Source: Sulfuricurvum sp. | GTDB lineage: Bacteria; Campylobacterota; Campylobacteria; Campylobacterales; Sulfurimonadaceae | DNA length: 64,000 nucleotides | Assembly (NCBI GenBank): GCA_020721585.1 | Contig: DYMK01000001.1 | Coordinates: forward strand, 186,001 to 250,000 | Direction: 5' to 3' | Notes under the pieces: model-generated | The model's input: only the letters and a program-made list of their open reading frames with translations | The model's database searches: none | What the model was told of the DNA's origin: nothing | Made by a program: the position numbers and the translations under genes | Shown here: piece after piece, positions 10,041-22,363 of the stretch | Position numbering within the stretch: the stretch's first letter is position 1 | How the letters are laid out: every line of letters begins with the position of its first letter

Positions 10041-11408
10041 TTAGTGCATCACGATTTTTGCCGCATCAATGACGCTGGTGATATTATCATGAATCCATTG
10101 GCTGTCCATCCACTCTTCAGGTCGCACTTCGATCCCCTGAACCAAAACCCCAAAATGGAGATGATCCCCCATCGCATACCCGCTGGTTCCGGTTTTAGCG
10201 ATGGTTTGTCCCGCTTTAACGTTGTCTTTTTCTTGCGCATGGACTTCAGAACAGTGACCATACAGGGTATACAACCCTAGCCCATGGTCAATGATGGGGA
10301 GATTGCCATAAATCCCATTGGGTTGGGAAAACACGGTCTTGCCTGCATTGGAGCTTTTGATCGCTCCCCCCTGAATGCTTGCCAAATCCAATCCCATGTG
10401 GTAAGCACTGGAGACGTTTTCTTTCCCTTTGTAGCTGTAAATGCGGTGATCGGCAAAATCGGCCACTTTTTGTCCATTGACCAAGGGGTAAAACGGGATG
10501 GGTCTAAAATCGTGCAAGAGTGCCGTGGAAACTTTCGCGGTAATTCCATGAATTATTTTTTCATCATCGGCACGCACTTTTTCATTAATAATTTTAAATT
10601 GCTCTAAACGGTCGGTGACCCCGATGGTTTGGGGATACACATTCGCAAGTTGGGCAATTTTACCGTTTAAAAATGCATCACTTAACTCAATGTTGGAGAC
10701 TTTATAAGCATGGTCTTTAAGCCGTACGGGTACGGCGGTTCTGGTTTCATTGCCCGCTTTATCCCGTGCTACGATGGTCGCATTAAACGTCTCTTGTTGC
10801 ACCGGCCATGCCAACAACGATGCGTAATATCCTTTTTTATAAAAAGGTTGTGCCACAAACGTTTTACCAAAATTGGTCTCAATCGTCACGTTCTGCAATT
10901 GCGGATCATCTACTTTACAAATGACAATCGCCGATCCCCCTTTTTGGATCTTATACGAACTGGCGGTTACCGAGAGAAAAGGGGCGCGCTGATCAATGAC
11001 CAACGTCATCGTTTCTTTGGTCGTATTCCCCATAAATAATCCCCACAGACTGTTATCGGTCGCTTTGATGGTCAGCTCCACCGATTGGGCTTGCGGGTTG
11101 CGCACCCCTTTGGGGGGGAGAATTTTGAAATGGCGTTTGGTCACCATAGAGGGGGTGGTATCGTCGATAATGCTCCAATCCTCATGCGGCCCAACAAGGG
11201 TTGCACTAAAGGATTTAAGACCACTTTTATCTTCAACGGTGACATCAATGGGATCTCTAAAATTCCAATATCCCGTACGGCTAAGGGTGATTTTGGGATC
11301 CTCTCGCTCAAACTTGGGAGACATCATCATAAACCCTATTGCCCCAATAGCAGCGATACCCATTACCCATCCCATCCCATTGGAACCATTACCTCGTCGT
11401 CTACTCAC
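10041..11408 (-). CDS. M23 family metallopeptidase, membrane-anchored
   Basis: A 455-residue protein. A basic N-terminus precedes one membrane segment (about residues 13-28), leaving the rest in the periplasm. A central beta-rich region is followed by a C-terminal LytM/M23 domain. HMGLDLAS near residue 337 supplies the first zinc ligands and DHLHFGVLV near residue 416 the HxH motif. All zinc ligands of an active endopeptidase appear present. Such enzymes cleave peptidoglycan crosslinks; in Campylobacterota related M23 enzymes influence cell shape, but which homologue this is cannot be decided here. It overlaps the upstream DHH-like gene by 4 bp. Confidence 0.92.
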   Translation of the reverse strand: MSRRRGNGSNGMGWVMGIAAIGAIGFMMMSPKFEREDPKITLSRTGYWNFRDPIDVTVEDKSGLKSFSATLVGPHEDWSIIDDTTPSMVTKRHFKILPPKGVRNPQAQSVELTIKATDNSLWGLFMGNTTKETMTLVIDQRAPFLSVTASSYKIQKGGSAIVICKVDDPQLQNVTIETNFGKTFVAQPFYKKGYYASLLAWPVQQETFNATIVARDKAGNETRTAVPVRLKDHAYKVSNIELSDAFLNGKIAQLANVYPQTIGVTDRLEQFKIINEKVRADDEKIIHGITAKVSTALLHDFRPIPFYPLVNGQKVADFADHRIYSYKGKENVSSAYHMGLDLASIQGGAIKSSNAGKTVFSQPNGIYGNLPIIDHGLGLYTLYGHCSEVHAQEKDNVKAGQTIAKTGTSGYAMGDHLHFGVLVQGIEVRPEEWMDSQWIHDNITSVIDAAKIVMH

Positions 11409-12430
11409 CCTATTACCTCCGTTATTTTTTTCAGTAGTGTTTTCATCATTTTATCCGTTTGTTGGTGTCCTATGCGTGCGACCGCACCGCGTGCATCACC
11501 CTCTCCCCCGTAGGGATTTAGTAGCGTATCACACCCGATTTTCCCATCACTGTGAATGAAAATTTTCCCCGTGCCATAGCGATCTTCGAGGATCAAAAGG
11601 GCGACGTTGACCGTGGTGAGGGTTAATGCCTCATCCATGATCACCTCACACCCCCTTGGATCACACCCTGTGAACGCCAAAAGGGATTCATCCACCTCAA
11701 AAAGGGCGACACGACCATTAAGCAGTATTTTCATACGTCCCAACATTTTGCTTTTCATCCGCAAAAAGGCTAATGACCGAGTGTGCAACAACGCCTGAAC
11801 GCACTGTGCATGATTGGCACCCAGTCCAATTAAGTCATGCGCCATTGCAAAGGTTTCCCCCTTGCATCGATCATCACCAAACCCACGGGTACTCTCCACA
11901 AGTCCCGCATAAAGCGCGTTCGCCATTTTACCATTGATTTTGATGGAGTGGGCAATAAACCAATCATAAAGCATTTGCGTTGCACTCAACGCATCATTCG
12001 TCCATTGAGGATTCATCGTGATCACCTCCCCCGCATACCCACTTGGCAGCGATTGATGAGAACCAAAAGGTATCACCACATCGGCATCCATGGGAAAGGT
12101 TGCGGTCACTTTGGCAAACCACGGCAAAAAAGCAAACGTAGGATCAAGGGGAGAAGAGGGGCAAAAAAGGGTCACTTTTTTAGTCATGCGCAAAAGATGG
12201 GAGTACATCGCGCACCCCGCCCCCAACGCATCGACCCCGTGAGAGACACTTAAGACAATATGGGCAGCAGCATCGATACGGGTATGCACGGGTAAGATTT
12301 CCTGATCGCAAAAAAGATTCGCGATTATACCCGTTTTTAGAGATTGAACCGATGGAATCTTACGGTGCGCATTTCGTTCATCCCCAAAATTCTTAGCGTA
12401 TTTTTCCAACCACTTTAAGGAGCAAATCAC
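11405..12430 (-). CDS. DHH/NrnA-like protein lacking key catalytic motifs
   Basis: A 341-residue protein whose overall pattern recalls bifunctional oligoribonuclease/PAP phosphatase NrnA. VSHGVDALGAGCAMYSHLL matches the first DHH-family motif (H-x-x-P-D-G-D-A-L-G). LYAGLVESTRGF matches a later one (usually ADT-TG-F). The eponymous Asp-His-His is replaced by the segment MNPQWTNDALSA. The DHHA1 GGGH motif near the C-terminus reads GGEGDARGAVARIGH. It may therefore have lost or altered nuclease activity. It is the first gene of the long minus-strand cluster and overlaps the M23 gene by 4 bp. Its 5' end is divergent from the CRISPR leader, with 135 bp between them. Confidence 0.7.
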   Translation of the reverse strand: MICSLKWLEKYAKNFGDERNAHRKIPSVQSLKTGIIANLFCDQEILPVHTRIDAAAHIVLSVSHGVDALGAGCAMYSHLLRMTKKVTLFCPSSPLDPTFAFLPWFAKVTATFPMDADVVIPFGSHQSLPSGYAGEVITMNPQWTNDALSATQMLYDWFIAHSIKINGKMANALYAGLVESTRGFGDDRCKGETFAMAHDLIGLGANHAQCVQALLHTRSLAFLRMKSKMLGRMKILLNGRVALFEVDESLLAFTGCDPRGCEVIMDEALTLTTVNVALLILEDRYGTGKIFIHSDGKIGCDTLLNPYGGEGDARGAVARIGHQQTDKMMKTLLKKITEVIG

Positions 12431-12565
12431 CCTAAAAGTGGCTATACTACGGCATTGAAATGATTTTCATGGTATTTGAAAACTCATTGTCATTTTGATT
12501 GGAAAAAACGGCGAAAAGCCCTATTTTTAGGGAAACCGATTTTGGGAAACGCCCTATTTTCCGTA
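12431..12565 (+). promoter_or_regulatory. Putative CRISPR leader
   Basis: This 135-bp AT-rich region lies immediately before the first repeat and contains no gene. Two motifs occur twice: GCCCTATTTT at 12518-12527 and 12551-12560 (33 bp apart), and GGGAAAC at 12530-12536 and 12544-12550. CCCTATTTTTAGGG (12519-12532) can form a 5-bp hairpin with a T loop. The repeat's ATTGAAAC end points rightward, so this side should be the leader. It must also hold the promoter of the divergent minus-strand cluster; I could not assign confident -10/-35 boxes to either direction. Confidence 0.6.
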
Positions 12566-14636
12566 CTTGAACCGACACAGTCACTGTATTGAAACCTTTT
12601 TTAAACCTACAAGCTGAAGACGATAAATATAACTTGAACCGACACAGTCACTGTATTGAAACTCTAATCTTTGTAAATGTCTTCGTGTTTCTTCAATGCC
12701 TTGAACCGACACAGTCACTGTATTGAAACCTCAAAATCTTTCTTTGATTTATAGAAAATTCCTAACCTTGAACCGACACAGTCACTGTATTGAAACATGC
12801 CAATGATGTCTATAGCTCCTCGATCGTACTTCTTGAACCGACACAGTCACTGTATTGAAACCCGTTGGTTTTCTCATCCCCTCAATAGCTTTTTCAACTT
12901 GAACCGACACAGTCACTGTATTGAAACTTGATAAACTGCTCTTCGCTGCATCCGTCTTTTTCTTGAACCGACACAGTCACTGTATTGAAACCGGGTTGGT
13001 GCTTCCTCACGGGTTGGTGCTTCCTCCTTGAACCGACACAGTCACTGTATTGAAACATGGTCGTGGTCTTTGATGGGAGAGCAAACGCATGACTTGAACC
13101 GACACAGTCACTGTATTGAAACATTTTAGAGCCTACTCCCGGTGCAGGAAATGTTGTAACTTGAACCGACACAGTCACTGTATTGAAACTCGGAGAAGAT
13201 TGCGAATTGCTCCCGACAGGGAATCTTGAACCGACACAGTCACTGTATTGAAACCAAAGTGTGCGATGCCCTTGCCCAGCGCGTGTGAGCTTGAACCGAC
13301 ACAGTCACTGTATTGAAACAGCCGTGTATGTTTCGGCGTGTTTAGTTCCGAGATTCTTGAACCGACACAGTCACTGTATTGAAACTTTCGTGAACCGCTG
13401 TTCCGATACGAGAATCATCTGCTTGAACCGACACAGTCACTGTATTGAAACGTGATGCGTGTCGATATAGGCGATGACACGAACACCTTGAACCGACACA
13501 GTCACTGTATTGAAACTTTGGTTCGGTGTCTCATACTCTTTTTTGATGATCTTGAACCGACACAGTCACTGTATTGAAACACTTTTCGGTTGATTACTCT
13601 TGTGAGTATTCTTACTTGAACCGACACAGTCACTGTATTGAAACCCGTAACTAAAACTAGAAGTATTCATAAGTCGATTACTTGAACCGACACAGTCACT
13701 GTATTGAAACAAAGAAAAGGTGTCTCATGCACTGGAGCTACTGGGCTTGAACCGACACAGTCACTGTATTGAAACAGATCGTAGGCAGTTACAAGTCTTT
13801 TACCTAACATCTTGAACCGACACAGTCACTGTATTGAAACTTGAATTCAGATTGCTCCAAGATTTCAGGTTCCGTCTTGAACCGACACAGTCACTGTATT
13901 GAAACATGGAAAGGAGGTCATAGGAAAAGGCAGAATTTTAAACTTGAACCGACACAGTCACTGTATTGAAACACTAAATAGACGTTGGGCGCGGATTTCG
14001 CACAGGGACTTGAACCGACACAGTCACTGTATTGAAACGCAAAGGTTAAAAAAATGGATAGGTATTGGCTCAAACTTGAACCGACACAGTCACTGTATTG
14101 AAACTGCGAATAGGATGAACTGGTCACCGTCCTCCTCAATACTTGAACCGACACAGTCACTGTATTGAAACGAATGCTTCTTTGGTCGATCTTGATGGGA
14201 GACAACCTTGAACCGACACAGTCACTGTATTGAAACGCTGTTGAGGTAGTGTCATTCGCTCGACCCACTCAGTCTTGAACCGACACAGTCACTGTATTGA
14301 AACAATAGACGGATGGGATCGTTGTTGGTATGCCAAGCGCTTGAACCGACACAGTCACTGTATTGAAACTAACGTACAGTTGCAATAACGTCCACTTTGC
14401 GACCGCTTGAACCGACACAGTCACTGTATTGAAACTATAAAGAGAGGGTTGCACGCTATACGCCTCTTCAACGCTTGAACCGACACAGTCACTGTATTGA
14501 AACGGGGATGAAACTCGGTAACGATGGTGACGTATTTGGCTTGAACCGACACAGTCACTGTATTGAAACACTGGAAAAGAGACTCAAATACAATCCCAAA
14601 GATTCACTTGAACCGACACAGTCACTGTATTGAAAC

Positions 14637-15263
14637 TTGTTTAACCTCTGATTTTTTAGGATTTTTTAAATCTTGAACCGACACAGTCACTGTATTGAAA
14701 CAAGCACTATTTATGAATATCGGAAACAAAACCAAACCTTGAACCGACACAGTCACTGTATTGAAACATATTCCCAAGGGTGTTATTTAGTGTCCCCGTT
14801 GCTACTTGAACCGACACAGTCACTGTATTGAAACATGTTGCTCGCCGTTGCGAATTTCTGCTTAGTCCGACTTGAACCGACACAGTCACTGTATTGAAAC
14901 CAGGCAGTGGCTAAAGGGATGCAGGTAGATAGCAACTTGAACCGACACAGTCACTGTATTGAAACGCTATTAGAACTTTTTTTTCGTCCTTATTGATCCA
15001 GTCTTGAACCGACACAGTCACTGTATTGAAACTTTGCAATCACCACCGCATCGTTCCCGATTTGAGCTTGAACCGACACAGTCACTGTATTGAAACTTGT
15101 TGGTACTAACCGCACTACCCTTAAAGGTAATCTTGAACCGACACAGTCACTGTATTGAAACTTACTTGTTCCAATCTTTTAAAATGATTTCTTTTGCCTT
15201 GAACCGACACAGTCACTGTATTGAAACTTGTTTAACCTCTGATTTTTTAGGATTTTTTAAATC
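14637..15263 (+). repeat. Spacer pair from the same protospacer, different 3' ends
   Basis: Spacer 14637-14671 (35 nt) and spacer 15228-15263 (36 nt) are identical for 35 nt; the second carries one extra C at its 3' end. They lie nine units apart. The span given covers both spacers and the units between them. Confidence 0.9.
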
Positions 15264-18200
15264 CTTGAACCGACACAGTCACTGTATTGAAACCTTTAAT
15301 ATTTCATTAATATCATTCTCAATAAAATTCTTGAACCGACACAGTCACTGTATTGAAACCCGTTGGACACGATCGGATGGGAAAAAAGGTGAGACTTGAA
15401 CCGACACAGTCACTGTATTGAAACTCGGCGTTCTGATGGCCGTAAGGATGAACGAAAGACTTGAACCGACACAGTCACTGTATTGAAACTGTCATAATTC
15501 ACTCTATACTCCATTAATCCCGTACTTGAACCGACACAGTCACTGTATTGAAACTGGATGAAAGTACAACAACTTTTTTAGCGGGGACTTCTTGAACCGA
15601 CACAGTCACTGTATTGAAACTTGATCCACGTGGCTGGGTTGCAGATAAACCCATCCCTTGAACCGACACAGTCACTGTATTGAAACTTGCATAAGAGTAT
15701 CGGCACTCTGATTTTTCGCACGCTTGAACCGACACAGTCACTGTATTGAAACTTGATAAAAAAACGAAGTGTGAGCTTTATAACGACTTGAACCGACACA
15801 GTCACTGTATTGAAACTAATTTGGATTGTCGCGCCCTTGCTGATGGATTTTAACTTGAACCGACACAGTCACTGTATTGAAACTTCTTAACCCCCCAAAA
15901 AGGGGGATCACCCACTCATCTTGAACCGACACAGTCACTGTATTGAAACGTGAAACCTTCCGAGGCATTGTAATCCTCGGGAAAACTTGAACCGACACAG
16001 TCACTGTATTGAAACTTGTTTATCACAAGTCTTTTTACACCTACTACCACTTGAACCGACACAGTCACTGTATTGAAACCCTTTACCAATTACAGTAATC
16101 TGTCCATTAAAGCACCTTGAACCGACACAGTCACTGTATTGAAACAAGAGCCAAAAGAAACTGGCAAAGCCCCCGCCATGCTTGAACCGACACAGTCACT
16201 GTATTGAAACAAGAGGATAGGTTCTTCTACCCTCGCCATTTCATGCTTGAACCGACACAGTCACTGTATTGAAACTGGAGTTTCCCATCCCCCCCGTTAG
16301 CTTTGGACAACTTGAACCGACACAGTCACTGTATTGAAACATGTTCCCGTAAAATACCGAAATTGTGCTAAGGGGTCTTGAACCGACACAGTCACTGTAT
16401 TGAAACATCAACAACGGCGCACGGGTGTGGCTAATTTGTACTTCTTGAACCGACACAGTCACTGTATTGAAACAGTATGTAGCGATTCACAGCAGTATAA
16501 ACAAGCGGGCTTGAACCGACACAGTCACTGTATTGAAACTAAATGCCGTTATCGTGTCCCAATTTTTATACAAACTTGAACCGACACAGTCACTGTATTG
16601 AAACGAAACAGATATGCAGTTTAGATATTATCCATGCCCACTTGAACCGACACAGTCACTGTATTGAAACTTGACTTCAAAAGAGTTGAATAAACGCCTA
16701 ATGGGTCTTGAACCGACACAGTCACTGTATTGAAACAAAATGGCGGGCTAATAGAGTTCCAAGGGATCGAAACTTGAACCGACACAGTCACTGTATTGAA
16801 ACGTCGGATAAAATCCACACTTTAGAAGAATCAATAACTTGAACCGACACAGTCACTGTATTGAAACTGTGTTCCAAACAATCAATGTTTAAAATCTTCC
16901 CCACTTGAACCGACACAGTCACTGTATTGAAACTCTTTTCCCCTTTTGTTTTGTTACCACATTATATCTTGAACCGACACAGTCACTGTATTGAAACTCC
17001 CAATGCTTTTTAACGCATCTTTTTGGGATTTTCTTGAACCGACACAGTCACTGTATTGAAACTGGATGCCGTAATATGCTCATTTTTGAGCGTTTGCTTG
17101 AACCGACACAGTCACTGTATTGAAACAACAATACGACACGGTTTTCACCTTTACCAATTACAGCTTGAACCGACACAGTCACTGTATTGAAACTCTGCTA
17201 CGCACGTTATCGGGCGTGTTGCAACGGTTTCTTGAACCGACACAGTCACTGTATTGAAACTCGCCCCTTGGTAAGCGATAGCCGTCCGTTTTGCATCTTG
17301 AACCGACACAGTCACTGTATTGAAACCCGATATTGGTACCATTGTGCGTAAAAGTTGATGCTTGAACCGACACAGTCACTGTATTGAAACTCCCCCTGTG
17401 GAAAATGTTTTAAATTATGGCTTTTACTTGAACCGACACAGTCACTGTATTGAAACTCACCAATACCACCCAAAAAAATGTGAAAAGTGAGTTCTTGAAC
17501 CGACACAGTCACTGTATTGAAACACAAAATGCAAATGGTTATCGACTACGGAAAGAAACACTTGAACCGACACAGTCACTGTATTGAAACAATTTTTCTC
17601 CCGCGCTTTGGAGTGTCTTTAAGATTCTTGAACCGACACAGTCACTGTATTGAAACGCACAAAAAAAGGAGCAACAATGAATGAGATTAAATCTTGAACC
17701 GACACAGTCACTGTATTGAAACTCGATTTCAATTCGCACCAAAGCAAAAGCTAGCGAACTTGAACCGACACAGTCACTGTATTGAAACCCATGAAAACCC
17801 ACCATACAAGAGACTTAATTAGAACTTGAACCGACACAGTCACTGTATTGAAACAATTATATTTGGAGGTAACTATTTTAATCTACCGCCTTGAACCGAC
17901 ACAGTCACTGTATTGAAACTTTTTAGACCAATCGCTTAAGGAAGTGCAAGACATTCTTGAACCGACACAGTCACTGTATTGAAACTGGAAGGGGATACAC
18001 ACTTCCCCCGCCATGATAACCTTGAACCGACACAGTCACTGTATTGAAACTTTTTGATCGCGCTCCAAGCCCATTTAAGGGCTGCTTGAACCGACACAGT
18101 CACTGTATTGAAACTTACACGTTGTTGTCTTTTTGGTTACAAAACTGTATCTTGAACCGACACAGTCACTGTATTGAAACATCTTATTGGTCGGAAATAA

Positions 18201-21200
18201 AAAAAGGAGAAAAACTTGAACCGACACAGTCACTGTATTGAAACATACCAAGTGATTTACACGCTACGGCTGTTGTTCCGCCTTGAACCGACACAGTCAC
18301 TGTATTGAAACATGTGCAAACTTGTTACACAGAGATAGAGAAAGAGACTTGAACCGACACAGTCACTGTATTGAAACATCGAGGAGGCGAGTATTGTAGG
18401 GATCCCTGCAACTTGAACCGACACAGTCACTGTATTGAAACTTGTAATATTGCACCCCCTCGAATGCACCCAAAACCGCTTGAACCGACACAGTCACTGT
18501 ATTGAAACTTGAGGGCATCCGACGGTGTAGATTGTTCGGATTCGCTTGAACCGACACAGTCACTGTATTGAAACTTTTTTCGTAAAAATCCACTGATTAA
18601 TTTTTCACCTTGAACCGACACAGTCACTGTATTGAAACTCGGTTAGGGGGTAAAAAAATGCAAAAAAAACAGGTTCCTTGAACCGACACAGTCACTGTAT
18701 TGAAACTTTTTCGGAAACGTAGAGACACAAAACACAGAGATTCTTGAACCGACACAGTCACTGTATTGAAACGAACGCCGATAAAAATCGCAATAGCCAT
18801 TGCGATAAACTTGAACCGACACAGTCACTGTATTGAAACATGTCAACCTTATAGGATTTGATAAAACCCCCTAAACTTGAACCGACACAGTCACTGTATT
18901 GAAACTCAGAAGACTTATTGGATGTGTTCAAATATGCCAATCTTGAACCGACACAGTCACTGTATTGAAACGTCTTTTGGTTAGGTGAGGGATTGCGAGA
19001 GATTAACTTGAACCGACACAGTCACTGTATTGAAACTGCCTTCTGCGTTTAACGCTTTCTCTGCATCAGAACCTTGAACCGACACAGTCACTGTATTGAA
19101 ACACTGCATTGTTTACGATTACACGCGTTTTTAAACTACCTTGAACCGACACAGTCACTGTATTGAAACCCAAAGGGCTTGACGATTCCCTAAAGCGGAT
19201 CGTTTCTTGAACCGACACAGTCACTGTATTGAAACTGGAAAAATTCCTCTTCTATATAAGGAGTTGATTTTCTTGAACCGACACAGTCACTGTATTGAAA
19301 CTACAACCCATTATCACACGGACCCGACCCAAGAATCCTTGAACCGACACAGTCACTGTATTGAAACTGATTAAGTCCAACGTTTCAGAGTCCAGCCCTT
19401 GACTTGAACCGACACAGTCACTGTATTGAAACAACTTTGCATCAAGGTCAAGGGCGACCACGTCGCCCCTTGAACCGACACAGTCACTGTATTGAAACAG
19501 GTTTCAAAGGCGGGGCGCAATTTCACGGTTTCAGTCTTGAACCGACACAGTCACTGTATTGAAACTGAGTGTTCTTTCCCAACCCGCTTGATTAAAAGCC
19601 CCTTGAACCGACACAGTCACTGTATTGAAACAAAAATTTGACACCCCAAAAGCAGGGGCGGAAAAACTTGAACCGACACAGTCACTGTATTGAAACAGTG
19701 GACGGGCTAGAGCCTGTCATTGCTACCATTAACCTTGAACCGACACAGTCACTGTATTGAAACTGCGCTCCCCAATAGCTCCACGGTTCTGTGCAACCAC
19801 TTGAACCGACACAGTCACTGTATTGAAACGGCGTTTAAAGACCTCGTTACTTCCTTTAAAGGGGACTTGAACCGACACAGTCACTGTATTGAAACTACAA
19901 AATATCCGCTTTACCCTTAGCGGACGATTTCAACTTGAACCGACACAGTCACTGTATTGAAACTATCCATGAAAAACACCCTTAGATCGCACAGCAACAC
20001 TTGAACCGACACAGTCACTGTATTGAAACTCCTAAAACCTTTAACGAATCCAGTGATACACTTTACTTGAACCGACACAGTCACTGTATTGAAACTACTC
20101 CTTAAAAGATGATGATGACTTATTAGAGTCTTGAACCGACACAGTCACTGTATTGAAACACTCTAATGACGGTTGAAGACATATTTAAAATAACTCTTGA
20201 ACCGACACAGTCACTGTATTGAAACAGCGTAATTGTCAAAAAAACAGGCTCAAGACCCTGCTTGAACCGACACAGTCACTGTATTGAAACAGGGGAAACA
20301 CCCTCCCCAATACTTCCATATTAAAACTTGAACCGACACAGTCACTGTATTGAAACCCTGATTTATACAAACTAAAGATTTTAGGATCAATTCTTGAACC
20401 GACACAGTCACTGTATTGAAACTCATCAATCCTGAAGACACGCCAACAGGTACAGAACCTTGAACCGACACAGTCACTGTATTGAAACAATCTGATTGAA
20501 TTATTGGGGAAAAAAGCAAGCAAACTTGAACCGACACAGTCACTGTATTGAAACCTGTGGGCGTCGTATATAATAGCGTGGAGTACACGGCTTGAACCGA
20601 CACAGTCACTGTATTGAAACCACGTATAACCAGATTGGTGCCGCGCCGTCGATTGTCTTGAACCGACACAGTCACTGTATTGAAACTTTAGGTCGCTTGG
20701 CGACCAGTTAATCCCAGTCACAACTTGAACCGACACAGTCACTGTATTGAAACCAGTCCGCATTTACGAACATAATTAGCGTTTTAAAACTTGAACCGAC
20801 ACAGTCACTGTATTGAAACGCAGACCAGTTGTAAACGGTTTAGAGGTAGGACAAGCTTGAACCGACACAGTCACTGTATTGAAACACGAGTTATACATCT
20901 CGTTCTCCCAAACATTATACACTTGAACCGACACAGTCACTGTATTGAAACCTATTGTCGCAGGTTTAAGACCGTCGTACTCGGTTACTTGAACCGACAC
21001 AGTCACTGTATTGAAACAGAGTTAAACCAACTAGATTGGAAATTTGCGGTGGACTTGAACCGACACAGTCACTGTATTGAAACTAGGCACCAAAAACGGT
21101 GTCCATGAACCATTCCCGCTTGAACCGACACAGTCACTGTATTGAAACAAGCTTATTGTGACGCGAGTTAGCTGTTGAACGCTCCTTGAACCGACACAGT

Positions 21201-22233
21201 CACTGTATTGAAACTTATCAAAACTTTGACTATTGTTTTTATAAAGATTTCTTGAACCGACACAGTCACTGTATTGAAACAAGATTCCGTGACGAGAGAG
21301 AGCCAACCTCCCGAGACTTGAACCGACACAGTCACTGTATTGAAACCTTTAGCTATGGAGATATGAGCCAAATGAATGCACTTGAACCGACACAGTCACT
21401 GTATTGAAACGCTTTTTTAAGGACGAGTTGTTGTTTTTTATGCAACCTTGAACCGACACAGTCACTGTATTGAAACTTGAACGGGTAATTGAAGCTTATA
21501 TAGCGATCAACTTGAACCGACACAGTCACTGTATTGAAACCTCCATCCCCCTGTTTGAATACAAGAAGGTCAATGCTTGAACCGACACAGTCACTGTATT
21601 GAAACTTTTTTAAATTAGGGGCTAGGAATAATACCCTAAACTTGAACCGACACAGTCACTGTATTGAAACGTACGTTGTGATTGTGATGATGGTAATTTA
21701 GCATCCTTGAACCGACACAGTCACTGTATTGAAACGAGGTTTCTACGACGTTATCTATTAAAGCGGATAATCTTGAACCGACACAGTCACTGTATTGAAA
21801 CACAGCAACACCAGCCATCTCGAATAACTTTCGCACACTTGAACCGACACAGTCACTGTATTGAAACGTCCGTAGTGGGTAAGATCGAATTCCGTAGAAC
21901 TGAACTTGAACCGACACAGTCACTGTATTGAAACTTTCGTATTCTTGCTTCTTCGTCATATTGTTGCTTCTTGAACCGACACAGTCACTGTATTGAAACA
22001 GCGTTTAAAGACCTCGTTACTTCCTTTAAAGGGGACTTGAACCGACACAGTCACTGTATTGAAACTGTGATAACACGTACTCGCCACGAAGGGCGAGTAA
22101 CCTTGAACCGACACAGTCACTGTATTGAAACTCACGTGCATCCGAGAGGAACGAATTTGCGACATCACTTGAACCGACACAGTCACTGTATTGAAACTTT
22201 TTTGACAAAAATTTTTGACGATCATTGTCCAAT

Positions 22234-22363
22234 CTTGAACCGACACAGTCACTGTATTGAAACTGAAGAAGACGAAACCCGTCTCCTCCTGAACCGTACT
22301 TGAACCGACACAGTCACTGTATTGAAACTGAAGAAGACGAAACCCGTCTCCTCCTGAACCGTA
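22234..22363 (+). repeat. Tandem duplication of one CRISPR unit
   Basis: Spacers 22264-22298 and 22329-22363 are identical 35-mers in neighbouring units, as are the repeats before them. This is a 65-bp tandem duplication, most simply explained by recombination or slippage between repeats and not by two acquisitions. Confidence 0.93.

Noticed and set aside
16146-18022. Shared CCCCCGCCATG between spacers at about 16151 and 17990
   Set aside because: Only 11 nt; matches of this size are expected by chance in about 10 kb of spacer sequence.
22264-22298. CTGAACCGTA inside a spacer as a decayed repeat
   Set aside because: Only about 9 nt resemble the repeat start and the spacer length is normal, so this is most likely coincidence.
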